A stretch of 64,000 nucleotides of DNA, from assembly GCF_018100805.1 (NCBI RefSeq), contig NZ_JAGJEA010000003.1, positions 310,001-374,000 of the forward strand. Direction: 5' to 3'. Each line of letters opens with the position of its first letter. Position 1 is the first letter of the stretch. The position numbers and the translations under genes were made by a program. The notes beneath the pieces are model-generated. The model searched no databases. It was not told the origin of the DNA and saw only the letters and a program-made list of their open reading frames with translations. Source of the DNA: Aquimarina sp. MMG016. Lineage in GTDB: Bacteria; Bacteroidota; Bacteroidia; Flavobacteriales; Flavobacteriaceae. Below, piece after piece: positions 1 to 7,594 of this stretch.

Positions 1-978
1 GTTACAGAAGCACAAAAAGAAAAACTCAAAAAGTTAGAGGGTGTTGTACATTTCTCTGAAGTTATAGAAGAGCGTGTTTTTTTAGAATTCAGGGATAAAC
101 AAAAAACAGCCTTTATTAAAGGAGTAGATACTAATTATAATAAGATTATTTACACCGATAGTATTTTGGTATATGGAGATTGGTTAACTGGCAATGACTT
201 TCAAGTAGTAGCTGGTAACGGTATAAGTAACGAGTTAACTATGGGTGTTGAAAAAACCTATACAAACCTATTAAACATATATGTTCCAAAACCCGGCAAA
301 GGTATTCCTAACGACCCAACTAAGGCTTTTACAAAACAATCGGCGGTTAATATTGGCGTATATAGTGTAAATGAAGAACTGGATCAGAAGTACCTTTTTG
401 CTACAACCGGATTAGCAAGATTGCTACTTGGTATTCCTGAAGATAAGGTAACCCATATAGAACTTTCTCTTACTCCTGAGGCTGATGAAAGTACCCTAAG
501 GCAGCAATTACAATCTATTTTTGATCATCAAATAGTGATAAAAAACAGAATTCAGCTTAATGATAAGCTATATAAAATGCTAAATACAGAGAATCTGGCA
601 GCTTATCTGGTTATTACGCTTATTGCTATTATCGCTTTGTTTAATGTGGCTGGGGCCATTATCATGATGGTTATTGACAAAAAACATAATGTAAAAACCT
701 TGTATAACCTGGGAGCTACGTTACCTAAAATTAGGAAGATATTCTTACTTCAGGGATCATTGATGACAGTATTAGGAACCTTATTAGGATTACTTCTAGG
801 GCTTATTCTTATCATATCACAACAACAGTTCGGGTTATTGATGATCACTCCATCACTACCCTATCCAACACGGATAACCGGAGTTAGTTTTATTATTGTA
901 TTCCTTACAATCACCACTATAGGTTTTGTCGCTTCTTTACTAGCATCTAGTAGGATTAACCAAAGGTTGGTAAGTTAA
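1..978 (+). CDS. ABC transporter permease, FtsX/LolE family (5' truncated)
   Basis: This is the C-terminal part of an inner-membrane ABC permease of the FtsX/MacB/LolC-E type. The frame is open from base 1, so the true start lies outside the window; a TTG at 166 is internal. The first ~190 visible residues are a soluble periplasmic core. Three hydrophobic segments follow (around AAYLVITLIAIIALFNVAGA, then LMTVLGTLLGLLLGLILI, then VSFIIVFLTITTIGFVASLL), with the charged cytoplasmic loop DKKHNVKTLYNLGA between the first two. That is the classic FtsX-domain pattern. In flavobacteria such permeases commonly belong to lipoprotein-release (Lol) or MacB-like systems. No ATPase gene follows, so the partner must be elsewhere or upstream. 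Family assignment is firm; the substrate is inferred only. Confidence 0.85.
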   Translation, partial: VTEAQKEKLKKLEGVVHFSEVIEERVFLEFRDKQKTAFIKGVDTNYNKIIYTDSILVYGDWLTGNDFQVVAGNGISNELTMGVEKTYTNLLNIYVPKPGKGIPNDPTKAFTKQSAVNIGVYSVNEELDQKYLFATTGLARLLLGIPEDKVTHIELSLTPEADESTLRQQLQSIFDHQIVIKNRIQLNDKLYKMLNTENLAAYLVITLIAIIALFNVAGAIIMMVIDKKHNVKTLYNLGATLPKIRKIFLLQGSLMTVLGTLLGLLLGLILIISQQQFGLLMITPSLPYPTRITGVSFIIVFLTITTIGFVASLLASSRINQRLVS

Positions 979-980
979 TA

Positions 981-1122
981 TTTGGGCATTCCCTCCATTA
1001 CATTTCGGGTCGGGCTACTTGCCTGCCGGTGGGTAGGTGCGCTATATCTTTTTTATTCGGACAAGCCTTCGAGAGCCTCAGGCTTCCAAATAAAAAAGGA
1101 TGTCGCTGCTATCCCTTATGCA
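981..1122 (+). repeat. Dispersed intergenic element, copy A1
   Basis: A hairpin-rich intergenic sequence that reaches into the stop codon of dusB. Bases 996-1015 are the exact reverse complement of 2339-2358 on the other side of dusB, and the outer parts also match loosely (GGGC ends; a GGGAT...GC terminus). Internal hairpins lie at about 1019-1040 and 1053-1093. A spurious 67-codon frame over it is not a gene. Similar elements are familiar between flavobacterial genes, but their function is not known to me. Confidence 0.65.
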
Positions 1123-2108
1123 AACTCAAAACCTGAAAACTTTTCTTGCACTTCGTCAAAAGCGGCAAAAACATCATCCGGATGATCACTGGTGACCATT
1201 TTGGTTCGGTATTCCTTAAAATGTGGAATCCCTTTGAAGTAATTGGTATAATGTCTACGAGTTTCGAACACTCCTAATTTCTCACCTTTCCAATCAATCG
1301 CCATTTGCAAATGTCTACGAGCAGCTATCACTCGTTCTTCTATCGTAGGTGGTGGCAAATGTTCTCCCGTTTCGAAGTAATATTTTACTTCCTTAAAAAA
1401 CCAAGGATATCCTATACTAGCACGACCAATCATAGCCCCATCGAGTCCATATTGATCTCTCATTTCCATAGCACGCTCCGGAGTATCTACATCTCCATTA
1501 CCAAATACGGGGATATGCATCCTAGGATTATTTTTAACCTCTGCAATAGGCTTCCAATCGGCATTGCCTTTATACATCTGAGCTCTAGTTCGTCCATGGA
1601 TAGCAATAGCTTTGGCTCCTACATCCTGGATTCGCTCTGCGACTTCAACAATTTTTATAGAATCATGATCCCAACCCAATCTGGTTTTTACGGTTATCGG
1701 AAGTTTAGTATGCTCTACCATGGCTTTGGTTAATGAAACCATAAGGTCAATATCTTTTAGAATTCCTGCTCCGGCTCCTTTACTCACTACCTTTTTTACA
1801 GGGCATCCAAAATTGATATCAATGATATCAGGTCCAGAGGCTTCTACAATCTCTACAGATTTGAGCATCGAATCCAGATTAGCACCAAAGATCTGTATCC
1901 CAACCGGACGTTCCTTCTCGTAAATATCCAATTTCATGACACTTTTAGCAGCATCACGAATCAGTCCTTCACTAGAAATGAACTCTGTATATACCACATC
2001 TGCTCCCTGCTCTTTGCATAATGCGCGAAACGGTGGGTCACTTACATCTTCCATTGGCGCTAACAACAACGGAAATTTTCCTACATCTATGTCTCCAATT
2101 TTAGCCAC
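1116..2108 (-). CDS. dusB: tRNA-dihydrouridine synthase DusB
   Basis: FMN-dependent enzyme that reduces specific uridines in tRNA to dihydrouridine, in the cytosol. The N-terminal TIM barrel opens with PLLLAPMEDVSDPPFRALC (FMN site). The substrate-binding signature DINFGCPVKKVVSKGAGAG carries the catalytic cysteine, and VKTRLGWD and GNGD motifs follow. The chosen start is the GTG at 2108, giving VAKIGDIDVGKFPLL, which matches the usual N-terminus of the family. The more distal TTG at 2135 lies upstream of the predicted transcription start (-7 box TATTTTTG at 2132-2125), so it cannot be used. The stop codon lies inside a dispersed repeat. The gene stands alone between two inverted copies of that repeat. 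Confidence 0.93.
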   Translation of the reverse strand: MAKIGDIDVGKFPLLLAPMEDVSDPPFRALCKEQGADVVYTEFISSEGLIRDAAKSVMKLDIYEKERPVGIQIFGANLDSMLKSVEIVEASGPDIIDINFGCPVKKVVSKGAGAGILKDIDLMVSLTKAMVEHTKLPITVKTRLGWDHDSIKIVEVAERIQDVGAKAIAIHGRTRAQMYKGNADWKPIAEVKNNPRMHIPVFGNGDVDTPERAMEMRDQYGLDGAMIGRASIGYPWFFKEVKYYFETGEHLPPPTIEERVIAARRHLQMAIDWKGEKLGVFETRRHYTNYFKGIPHFKEYRTKMVTSDHPDDVFAAFDEVQEKFSGFEFA

Positions 2109-2124
2109 AGCAATCAGTTTTTGG

Positions 2125-2132
2125 CAAAAATA
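2125..2132 (-). promoter_or_regulatory. -7 promoter box of dusB
   Basis: TATTTTTG matches the Bacteroidota -7 consensus TAnnTTTG. With the usual spacing the transcript starts near 2121, leaving about 13 nt before the GTG at 2108. No clear -33 TTG is visible. Confidence 0.5.
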
Positions 2133-2140
2133 CAAATTCT

Positions 2141-2180
2141 TTTAGACCTCAGAGGTTTCTGAAGACCTGTGAGGTCTAAA
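2141..2180. repeat. 40-bp palindromic intergenic repeat
   Basis: The outer arms TTTAGACCTCA (2141-2151) and TGAGGTCTAAA (2170-2180) are perfectly inverted. The inner part continues the symmetry imperfectly around TTTCTGAAGA. It sits just upstream of the dusB promoter, between two divergent genes, so it is not a simple terminator. GACCTC...GAGGTC palindromes of this kind recur in flavobacterial intergenic DNA. Confidence 0.6.
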
Positions 2181-2218
2181 TAATGGGGAAGTAAGCATTC
2201 AAACCTTGTAAAATAAAT

Positions 2219-2226
2219 TATATTTG
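2219..2226 (+). promoter_or_regulatory. Candidate -7 box for lepA
   Basis: TATATTTG matches TAnnTTTG. It predicts a start near 2230 and a 165-nt leader that would contain repeat copy A2. The -33 region is not convincing. Confidence 0.35.
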
Positions 2227-2241
2227 CAAGTCATTAACGAT

Positions 2242-2372
2242 GTGATTCCCTCCTTGAGGAGGGTTAGGGAGGTGTTGCGTGAGGGATTGACACGAAAATC
2301 CCACATCCGCCATAGGCGGAGAGGAATTGTAGTATAAAGCCCGACCCGAAATGTAATGAAGGGTCACGCCCT
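2242..2372 (-). repeat. Dispersed intergenic element, copy A2
   Basis: Inverted relative to copy A1. Bases 2339-2358 are identical to the reverse complement of 996-1015, with matching flanks. Internal hairpins are CCCTCC/GGAGGG (about 2247-2262) and a TCCGCC/GGCGGA hairpin (about 2306-2321). It lies in the leader region of lepA, ending about 20 bp before its start codon. Confidence 0.6.
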
Positions 2373-2394
2373 AAAGCTAAATTGAAGAGAAAGA

Positions 2395-4191
2395 ATGAAG
2401 AACATTAGAAATTTTTGCATTATTGCACATATTGACCACGGTAAAAGTACACTGGCAGATCGATTGTTAGATTTTACGGGGTCTGTAACCGCTCGAGAGT
2501 CAAAGGCTCAGCTTTTGGACAATATGGATCTGGAACGAGAACGCGGGATCACGATTAAGAGTCACGCTATCCAAATGGAGTACACGTATAAAGGAGAAGA
2601 ATATATCCTGAATCTTATTGACACTCCTGGACATGTAGATTTTTCTTACGAGGTTTCTCGTTCGATTGCTGCTTGTGAAGGAGCATTGCTTATTGTGGAT
2701 GCTGCACAAAGCATACAGGCACAGACAATTTCTAACTTATACTTGGCTCTAGAAAATGACTTGGAGATTATTCCAGTATTGAACAAAGTGGATTTACCTA
2801 GTGCTAACCCTGAAGAGGTAACAGATGACATTGTAGATCTATTAGGATGTGATGCTGAGGATGTAATTCCTGCTAGTGCAAAAACAGGGATTGGGATCGA
2901 AGAAATTCTGGAAGCTATTCTAGAAAGAATTCCAGCCCCTAAAGGCAATCCTGATGAACCGTTACAGGCGTTAATTTTTGATTCGGTTTATAATTCTTTT
3001 AGAGGAGTAGAAACCTATTTTAGGGTAGTAAATGGCGAAATCAAAAAAGGACAACAAATTAAATTTGTAGCGACAGGCAAGAGCTATTTCGCCGATGAAA
3101 TTGGTACTTTAAAACTAAATCAGGTTCCTAAGCAAGTCGTTAAAACCGGTGATGTAGGATATCTGATTACCGGTATCAAAGATGCCCGCGAAGTAAAAGT
3201 GGGTGATACCGTTACTGATGCTAAGACTCCTACTCAGAATGCAATTGAAGGTTTTGAGGATGTAAAACCTATGGTATTTGCTGGTATTTATCCTGTGGAT
3301 ACTGAGGATTATGAAGAGCTTCGTGCTTCGATGGAAAAACTACAGCTTAATGATGCTTCTCTGGTATTTGTCCCAGAGAGTTCTGCGGCCTTAGGTTTTG
3401 GTTTCCGATGTGGTTTCTTAGGAATGTTACATATGGAAATCATACAAGAACGACTGGAGCGTGAGTTTAACATGACCGTGATCACAACGGTACCTAATGT
3501 ATCCTATCATGCGTTTACCCATAAACATCCTGATGATATTATTATTGTAAATAACCCTTCTGATTTACCTGACCCTTCTTCTATGAATCGTGTAGAGGAA
3601 CCTTATATCAAAGCTTCTATAATCACCAAATCTGATTTTGTTGGTCCGGTAATGTCTTTATGTATAGAAAAACGTGGTGAAATTACAAATCAAACTTATT
3701 TGACTACGGAACGTGTGGAGCTAACCTTTGATATGCCATTGGCAGAAATTGTTTTCGATTTCTATGATCGTTTAAAAACAGTATCTAAAGGATACGCTTC
3801 TTTTGATTATACTCCAATTGGTATGCGATCTTCTAAACTGGTAAAAGTTGATATATTGCTTAATGGAAATATCGTGGATGCATTGTCCGCGTTATTACAT
3901 AAAGATAATGCTTATGATATCGGTAAAAAGATTTGTGAAAAATTAAAAGTTCTAATCCCTCGTCAACAATTTGATATTCCGATTCAGGCTGCTATTGGAG
4001 CTAAGTTTATAGCTCGTGAGACTGTAAAAGCACTTCGTAAAGATGTAACCGCAAAATGTTATGGTGGTGATATCTCTCGTAAACGTAAATTACTAGAAAA
4101 GCAGAAAAAAGGTAAAAAGCGTATGCGTCAGGTAGGTAATGTAGAAATCCCTCAAGAAGCATTTATGGCAGTATTGAAGCTTAATGATTAA
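2395..4191 (+). CDS. lepA: Translation elongation factor 4 (LepA)
   Basis: Ribosome-associated GTPase that acts on stalled or badly assembled ribosomes in the cytosol. All G motifs are present: AHIDHGKST (G1), RERGIT (G2), DTPGH (G3) and NKVDLP (G4). The EF-G-like domains II, III and V follow, then the LepA-specific C-terminal domain with [19 protein letters not shown]. Length is 598 residues, normal for the family. ATG start with [18 protein letters not shown]. It stands alone, with a kelch protein 96 bp downstream. The repeat in the leader is the only unusual point. Confidence 0.98.
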   Translation: MKNIRNFCIIAHIDHGKSTLADRLLDFTGSVTARESKAQLLDNMDLERERGITIKSHAIQMEYTYKGEEYILNLIDTPGHVDFSYEVSRSIAACEGALLIVDAAQSIQAQTISNLYLALENDLEIIPVLNKVDLPSANPEEVTDDIVDLLGCDAEDVIPASAKTGIGIEEILEAILERIPAPKGNPDEPLQALIFDSVYNSFRGVETYFRVVNGEIKKGQQIKFVATGKSYFADEIGTLKLNQVPKQVVKTGDVGYLITGIKDAREVKVGDTVTDAKTPTQNAIEGFEDVKPMVFAGIYPVDTEDYEELRASMEKLQLNDASLVFVPESSAALGFGFRCGFLGMLHMEIIQERLEREFNMTVITTVPNVSYHAFTHKHPDDIIIVNNPSDLPDPSSMNRVEEPYIKASIITKSDFVGPVMSLCIEKRGEITNQTYLTTERVELTFDMPLAEIVFDFYDRLKTVSKGYASFDYTPIGMRSSKLVKVDILLNGNIVDALSALLHKDNAYDIGKKICEKLKVLIPRQQFDIPIQAAIGAKFIARETVKALRKDVTAKCYGGDISRKRKLLEKQKKGKKRMRQVGNVEIPQEAFMAVLKLND

Positions 4192-4287
4192 GTTTACTCA
4201 ACACTCGTTAATAGACAGTTAAGTATTTGTTTTCCTACTAATTAGTTCGTAAACTTAGGTTTTTGTAATAAACAGATTCCTTTAATT

Positions 4288-5652
4288 ATGAACAAATTAA
4301 TAGTGCTTTTTTTATTTAGTTCATTAATATCGTTTTCTCAAAACCTTAAAGGCACTGTTATAGATTCAAGAAATAGTGAGCCAATAGAAAGTGTAAACGT
4401 ATATCTGAGCCAAGAAAAAAAAGGTACTATTACTAATGCTAAGGGGAAATTTAATCTTCAATTAAGCAAACCACATAAAGCTAATGACACGGTCTATTTC
4501 TCTCATGTAGGTTTCAAAACTCACAAGGCTTTATTTTCAGACCTGATAGAAAAAAGGTCAAAGATATACTTAACTTCGAATTTTGAGAAACTTAGTGAAG
4601 TAGAGATTGTTTCAAACAAAAAATTAAGTCCTAATATTCGATTCGAAACTTTATCTAATATGAATCAAAGTATGTATGCCTTTGGTTCTGATATAGTTGG
4701 AAATACAATCTATGTCTCAGGAGGTGATTTTTCAGTACAAAACGATGCCTTTATTAGTACTTTTCAGCTTAATCCTTCTTTTGCCAATATGCAGATTACT
4801 TTACGTGAATTCCTAAGAGCTTCTAGATATGTGGCAAAAAACACGAAAGGTTATGATAAAAACTTAACCATTTATAATATTAAAAAAGAGGAATGGGATA
4901 TTTTACCTATTAAACTTAGAAAAAGAGCTTATCATAACATTCATTTTTTTGATGAAAAAATATACATTATAGGAGGTAAAAGACTGTCTGAGAATTCTAG
5001 GTTCGAGTATTTAGATTCAAAAATCGAAGTATTAGATTTGAAAAAAAACAAAGTCTCGATTGATCACACCAATCCCCATGAAGCTGTAAACCCAATATCA
5101 TTTTTATACAAAGACCGAATTATAATTATGGGTGGCACTCTGAAAATTAGGAAGAATGGTCAAAAAGTTTATTCAAACAAGATTCATAGTTATAATCTAA
5201 AAACCGGTCTATGGTATGAGATTGGAAACATTCCTTTCTCAAGTAATTCGAGAGGTCTTCTTATCGACGAAAAGGTTTATATAGTCGAAATTTCAGATGA
5301 TAAGAATAAAGCTACCAGACTACACATTTTTGATCTTAAATCAGGGATTTGGAAACATATAGGCAATCTACCTGAAGATGTTAAAAGTCCCGCAATTACA
5401 AACCACAAAGAAACTATGTATTTTTTTGAAAACGGTAAGCTTTTTGTTTTAGATACCAAAAACTATATCATAAAGAAGTATCTAATCAATCTATATTATA
5501 AAGAATCTAAAATGCATTATTACCAAAACAAGCTTTACATACTAGGAGGCTATATGGAAAATAATGTTTCTAAAACACCTTCTTCTGGTCTTTTTAGTAT
5601 CAATTTAAACCAAATTGATCAAACCAAAATTAGAAGTGTTAAACACCTTTAA
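4288..5652 (+). CDS. Secreted kelch-repeat protein with CarboxypepD_reg-like domain
   Basis: A signal peptide (MNKLIVLFLFSSLISFSQ) is followed at residues ~20-105 by the carboxypeptidase-regulatory-like beta-sandwich found at the N-terminus of SusC-type receptors (GTVIDSRNSEPIESVNVYL, then FSHVGFKTHK). From ~130 to the end there are repeated kelch blades of the type IYIIGGKRL, IIIMGGTL and LYILGGYM, each followed by a short W-containing strand. It is predicted to be an exported beta-propeller. No enzyme motif, lipobox or T9SS tail is visible, so periplasmic or outer-membrane association is only inferred. Its last four bases overlap the convergent HAD gene. Function unknown. Confidence 0.85.
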   Translation: MNKLIVLFLFSSLISFSQNLKGTVIDSRNSEPIESVNVYLSQEKKGTITNAKGKFNLQLSKPHKANDTVYFSHVGFKTHKALFSDLIEKRSKIYLTSNFEKLSEVEIVSNKKLSPNIRFETLSNMNQSMYAFGSDIVGNTIYVSGGDFSVQNDAFISTFQLNPSFANMQITLREFLRASRYVAKNTKGYDKNLTIYNIKKEEWDILPIKLRKRAYHNIHFFDEKIYIIGGKRLSENSRFEYLDSKIEVLDLKKNKVSIDHTNPHEAVNPISFLYKDRIIIMGGTLKIRKNGQKVYSNKIHSYNLKTGLWYEIGNIPFSSNSRGLLIDEKVYIVEISDDKNKATRLHIFDLKSGIWKHIGNLPEDVKSPAITNHKETMYFFENGKLFVLDTKNYIIKKYLINLYYKESKMHYYQNKLYILGGYMENNVSKTPSSGLFSINLNQIDQTKIRSVKHL

Positions 5653-6476
5653 AATTCAATCCCTTGTTTTTTCTTTTTAGCTTCAATCATTTTGGATAGC
5701 ATATATTCTACTCCGTTTTCATCGTTGCTTTTTGTACTATAATTTGCTACAGCTTTTACATTAGGATGTGCATTCTGCATTGCAAAACTATACTTTGCTT
5801 GAGACATCATCTCCAGATCATTATTATAGTCTCCAAATACCATAGTTTCGTCTATAGAAATTCTTAAGTTTTTCTGAAGGTTTTGAAGCGCATATCCTTT
5901 ATTAGCATTATTATGAGATAGATCTAGCCATACTTCTCCTGATACTTTTACTTTTAATTGATCTTCGAGATGCTTTAAGGCTGGATATAGATATTTTTCC
6001 GATCCTTTTTGATTACAAATTGCTATTTTTAGATATTGATCATCCACTATCTGAGATAAATCTTCTACAATTTCATATCTACCATAAAATTCTTCTAGCA
6101 TGTTTATAAAATCTTGCCCATAATTTTCGATATATGCTTTTTTTCTACCACATAGTATTACTTGAGAACCCTGTAAATTTTTGGCGATATCTAATAAATC
6201 TAAATATGTTTTGCGATCAATTTCGGTGGTTTGTAATTCCTTATCTTTTTGCATTGTTAATGCACCATTCTCTGCAATAACAATCATATCATTTTTGATT
6301 TGATCTAACTTATGAATAATACTATAATATTGCCTTCCACTGGCAGCAACAAAAGTGACTCCAAGTTCTTGCAACTCTTCAAAAAGCTCAAAAAAATGAT
6401 TGCTCACTTCTCCTTTAGAATTCAATAGTGTGCCATCCATATCAGTTGCAACTAGTTTTATTTGAGATAAATCCAT
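5649..6476 (-). CDS. Cof-type HAD-IIB family phosphatase
   Basis: Cytosolic phosphatase of the Cof/YidA subgroup, likely acting on sugar phosphates or nucleotides. HAD motif I is DMDGTLLNS (Asp12 nucleophile, Asp14 acid/base). Motif II is the AASGRQ segment, a lysine lies in NKGYAL, and motif IV is FGDYNNDLEMM. The C2B cap lies between residues ~85 and 185. Length of 275 residues is typical. Start ATG follows a predicted 15-nt leader. It is convergent with the kelch gene and overlaps it by four bases. Confidence 0.92.
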   Translation of the reverse strand: MDLSQIKLVATDMDGTLLNSKGEVSNHFFELFEELQELGVTFVAASGRQYYSIIHKLDQIKNDMIVIAENGALTMQKDKELQTTEIDRKTYLDLLDIAKNLQGSQVILCGRKKAYIENYGQDFINMLEEFYGRYEIVEDLSQIVDDQYLKIAICNQKGSEKYLYPALKHLEDQLKVKVSGEVWLDLSHNNANKGYALQNLQKNLRISIDETMVFGDYNNDLEMMSQAKYSFAMQNAHPNVKAVANYSTKSNDENGVEYMLSKMIEAKKKKQGIEF

Positions 6477-6494
6477 AGATTAAAAATTAAGATG

Positions 6495-6502
6495 CAAAGG
6501 TA
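6495..6502 (-). promoter_or_regulatory. -7 promoter box of the HAD gene
   Basis: TACCTTTG on the minus strand matches TAnnTTTG and lies 18 nt before the ATG at 6476. Confidence 0.5.
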
Positions 6503-6629
6503 TTGGAGTTTGTTTTAAAACCAGGAATATTTATATAAAGATTATATTAATTTAGCTATACGGTTCATTGTTTGTCAGTTTCGACATAAACATATCGACC
6601 AACAGATACTTCTCAAAATAAAAATATAG

Positions 6630-7052
6630 ATGCGATTTTTTCAAAAAGAAATACGATTACAACCATACTCCAGAGGCTTTCATTTAATTACTGATGAAAT
6701 ACTACAGGAGATTCCTGAGATTAAAGAAATCAACATAGGTCAACTTCAGGTATTTATTAAACATACCTCTGCAAGTCTTACTATCAACGAAAATGCAGAT
6801 CCAACAGTGAGACAAGATTTTGAAAGTCATATGAACAAAATGGTTCCAGAAAACGCACCCTATTATATTCATACCTATGAAGGTCCGGATGACATGCCTG
6901 CACACATTAAAGCTTCTCTTATGGGAGCTTCTGTTCAAGTTCCTATCACTAATGGAAGATTAAACCTCGGAACCTGGCAAGGTATTTATCTATGTGAACA
7001 CAGAAATTATGGAGGTTCTAGGACGTTAGTACTAACTGCTTCCGGAGTCTAA
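6630..7052 (+). CDS. YjbQ/UPF0047 family protein
   Basis: Small beta-barrel protein of the YjbQ family. Some members have weak thiamine-phosphate synthase activity, but the physiological role is unsettled. Conserved signatures are FIKHTSASLTINENADPTV, HTYEGPDDMPAHIKASL and GTWQGIYLCEHR, with the family's His and Asp/Glu cluster. Length 140 residues matches the family. It stands alone, convergent with the next gene with a 4-bp gap. Confidence 0.93.
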   Translation: MRFFQKEIRLQPYSRGFHLITDEILQEIPEIKEINIGQLQVFIKHTSASLTINENADPTVRQDFESHMNKMVPENAPYYIHTYEGPDDMPAHIKASLMGASVQVPITNGRLNLGTWQGIYLCEHRNYGGSRTLVLTASGV

Positions 7053-7056
7053 GGTT

Positions 7057-7497
7057 TTAAAACCAGTTAGACCAAGGAATCATATATAGCATTGCAGCAA
7101 ATGCAATCGTATAAAAAATGGCTAACATCTTAAACTTAGGTGTAGAGGTCAATTTCTTTTTATGTTTAGAATATCCTATTGTAATCAATGCGGCAACGAC
7201 AATCATCGTAAATGGATGTTCTACATTATATAATCGCACCAATGGATCTTTCATAATATCTCCAACGGCAACGCCATCAGCAAACCATAATATTTTTGGC
7301 GACACAAAGAATATAATAATACCAATTAACAACTGAAGATGGGTAACAATTAGTGCAAAAAGCGAAACTCTAAAGTCCTTAGGCGCATATTCTCTTTTAG
7401 TAAAAAATCCTGCAAGAGCATTAATTGTTGCCAGTGTTACAACAAGAACTACTAAATAAGCCCAATAGGAGTGAACGATTTGTATAGCGTCGTACAT
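7057..7497 (-). CDS. Four-helix membrane protein of unknown function
   Basis: 146 residues with four hydrophobic segments: YWAYLVVLVVTLATINALAG, LFALIVTHLQLLIGIIIFFV, PFTMIVVAALITIGYS and MLAIFYTIAFAAMLYMI. Conserved-looking His residues occur in or near helices (IVHSYW, THLQ, EHPF), which explains why relatives are sometimes called cytochrome-b-like. No haem-binding role can be shown from sequence. It has its own promoter and stands downstream of the terminator of the TonB receptor. I recognise the family as common in flavobacteria but of unknown function. Confidence 0.8.
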   Translation of the reverse strand: MYDAIQIVHSYWAYLVVLVVTLATINALAGFFTKREYAPKDFRVSLFALIVTHLQLLIGIIIFFVSPKILWFADGVAVGDIMKDPLVRLYNVEHPFTMIVVAALITIGYSKHKKKLTSTPKFKMLAIFYTIAFAAMLYMIPWSNWF

Positions 7498-7520
7498 AAT
7501 TATATTTGTTTAGATATTTC

Positions 7521-7528
7521 CAAAGGTA
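7521..7528 (-). promoter_or_regulatory. -7 promoter box of the four-helix membrane protein
   Basis: TACCTTTG matches TAnnTTTG on the minus strand and predicts a 20-nt leader. Confidence 0.5.
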
Positions 7529-7543
7529 AACATATTGCATAAA

Positions 7544-7572
7544 AAAACCTCGCTCAAATTGAGCGAGGTTTT
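7544..7572 (-). terminator. Intrinsic terminator of the TonB receptor gene
   Basis: Perfect hairpin AAAACCTCGCTCAA / TTGAGCGAGGTTTT with a minimal loop and a T-run on both sides. It lies 23 bp past the receptor stop codon on the minus strand. Confidence 0.85.
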
Positions 7573-7594
7573 AGTAATTTAATTTTATAATAAT

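Noticed and set aside
982..1185. 67-codon plus-strand frame after the permease gene
   Set aside because: It lies in the hairpin repeat A1 and over the end of dusB; no protein-like composition.
5649..5652. Possible regulatory role of overlapping convergent gene ends (also 38284-38292)
   Set aside because: Short 3' overlaps of convergent genes are common in compact genomes and need no special explanation.
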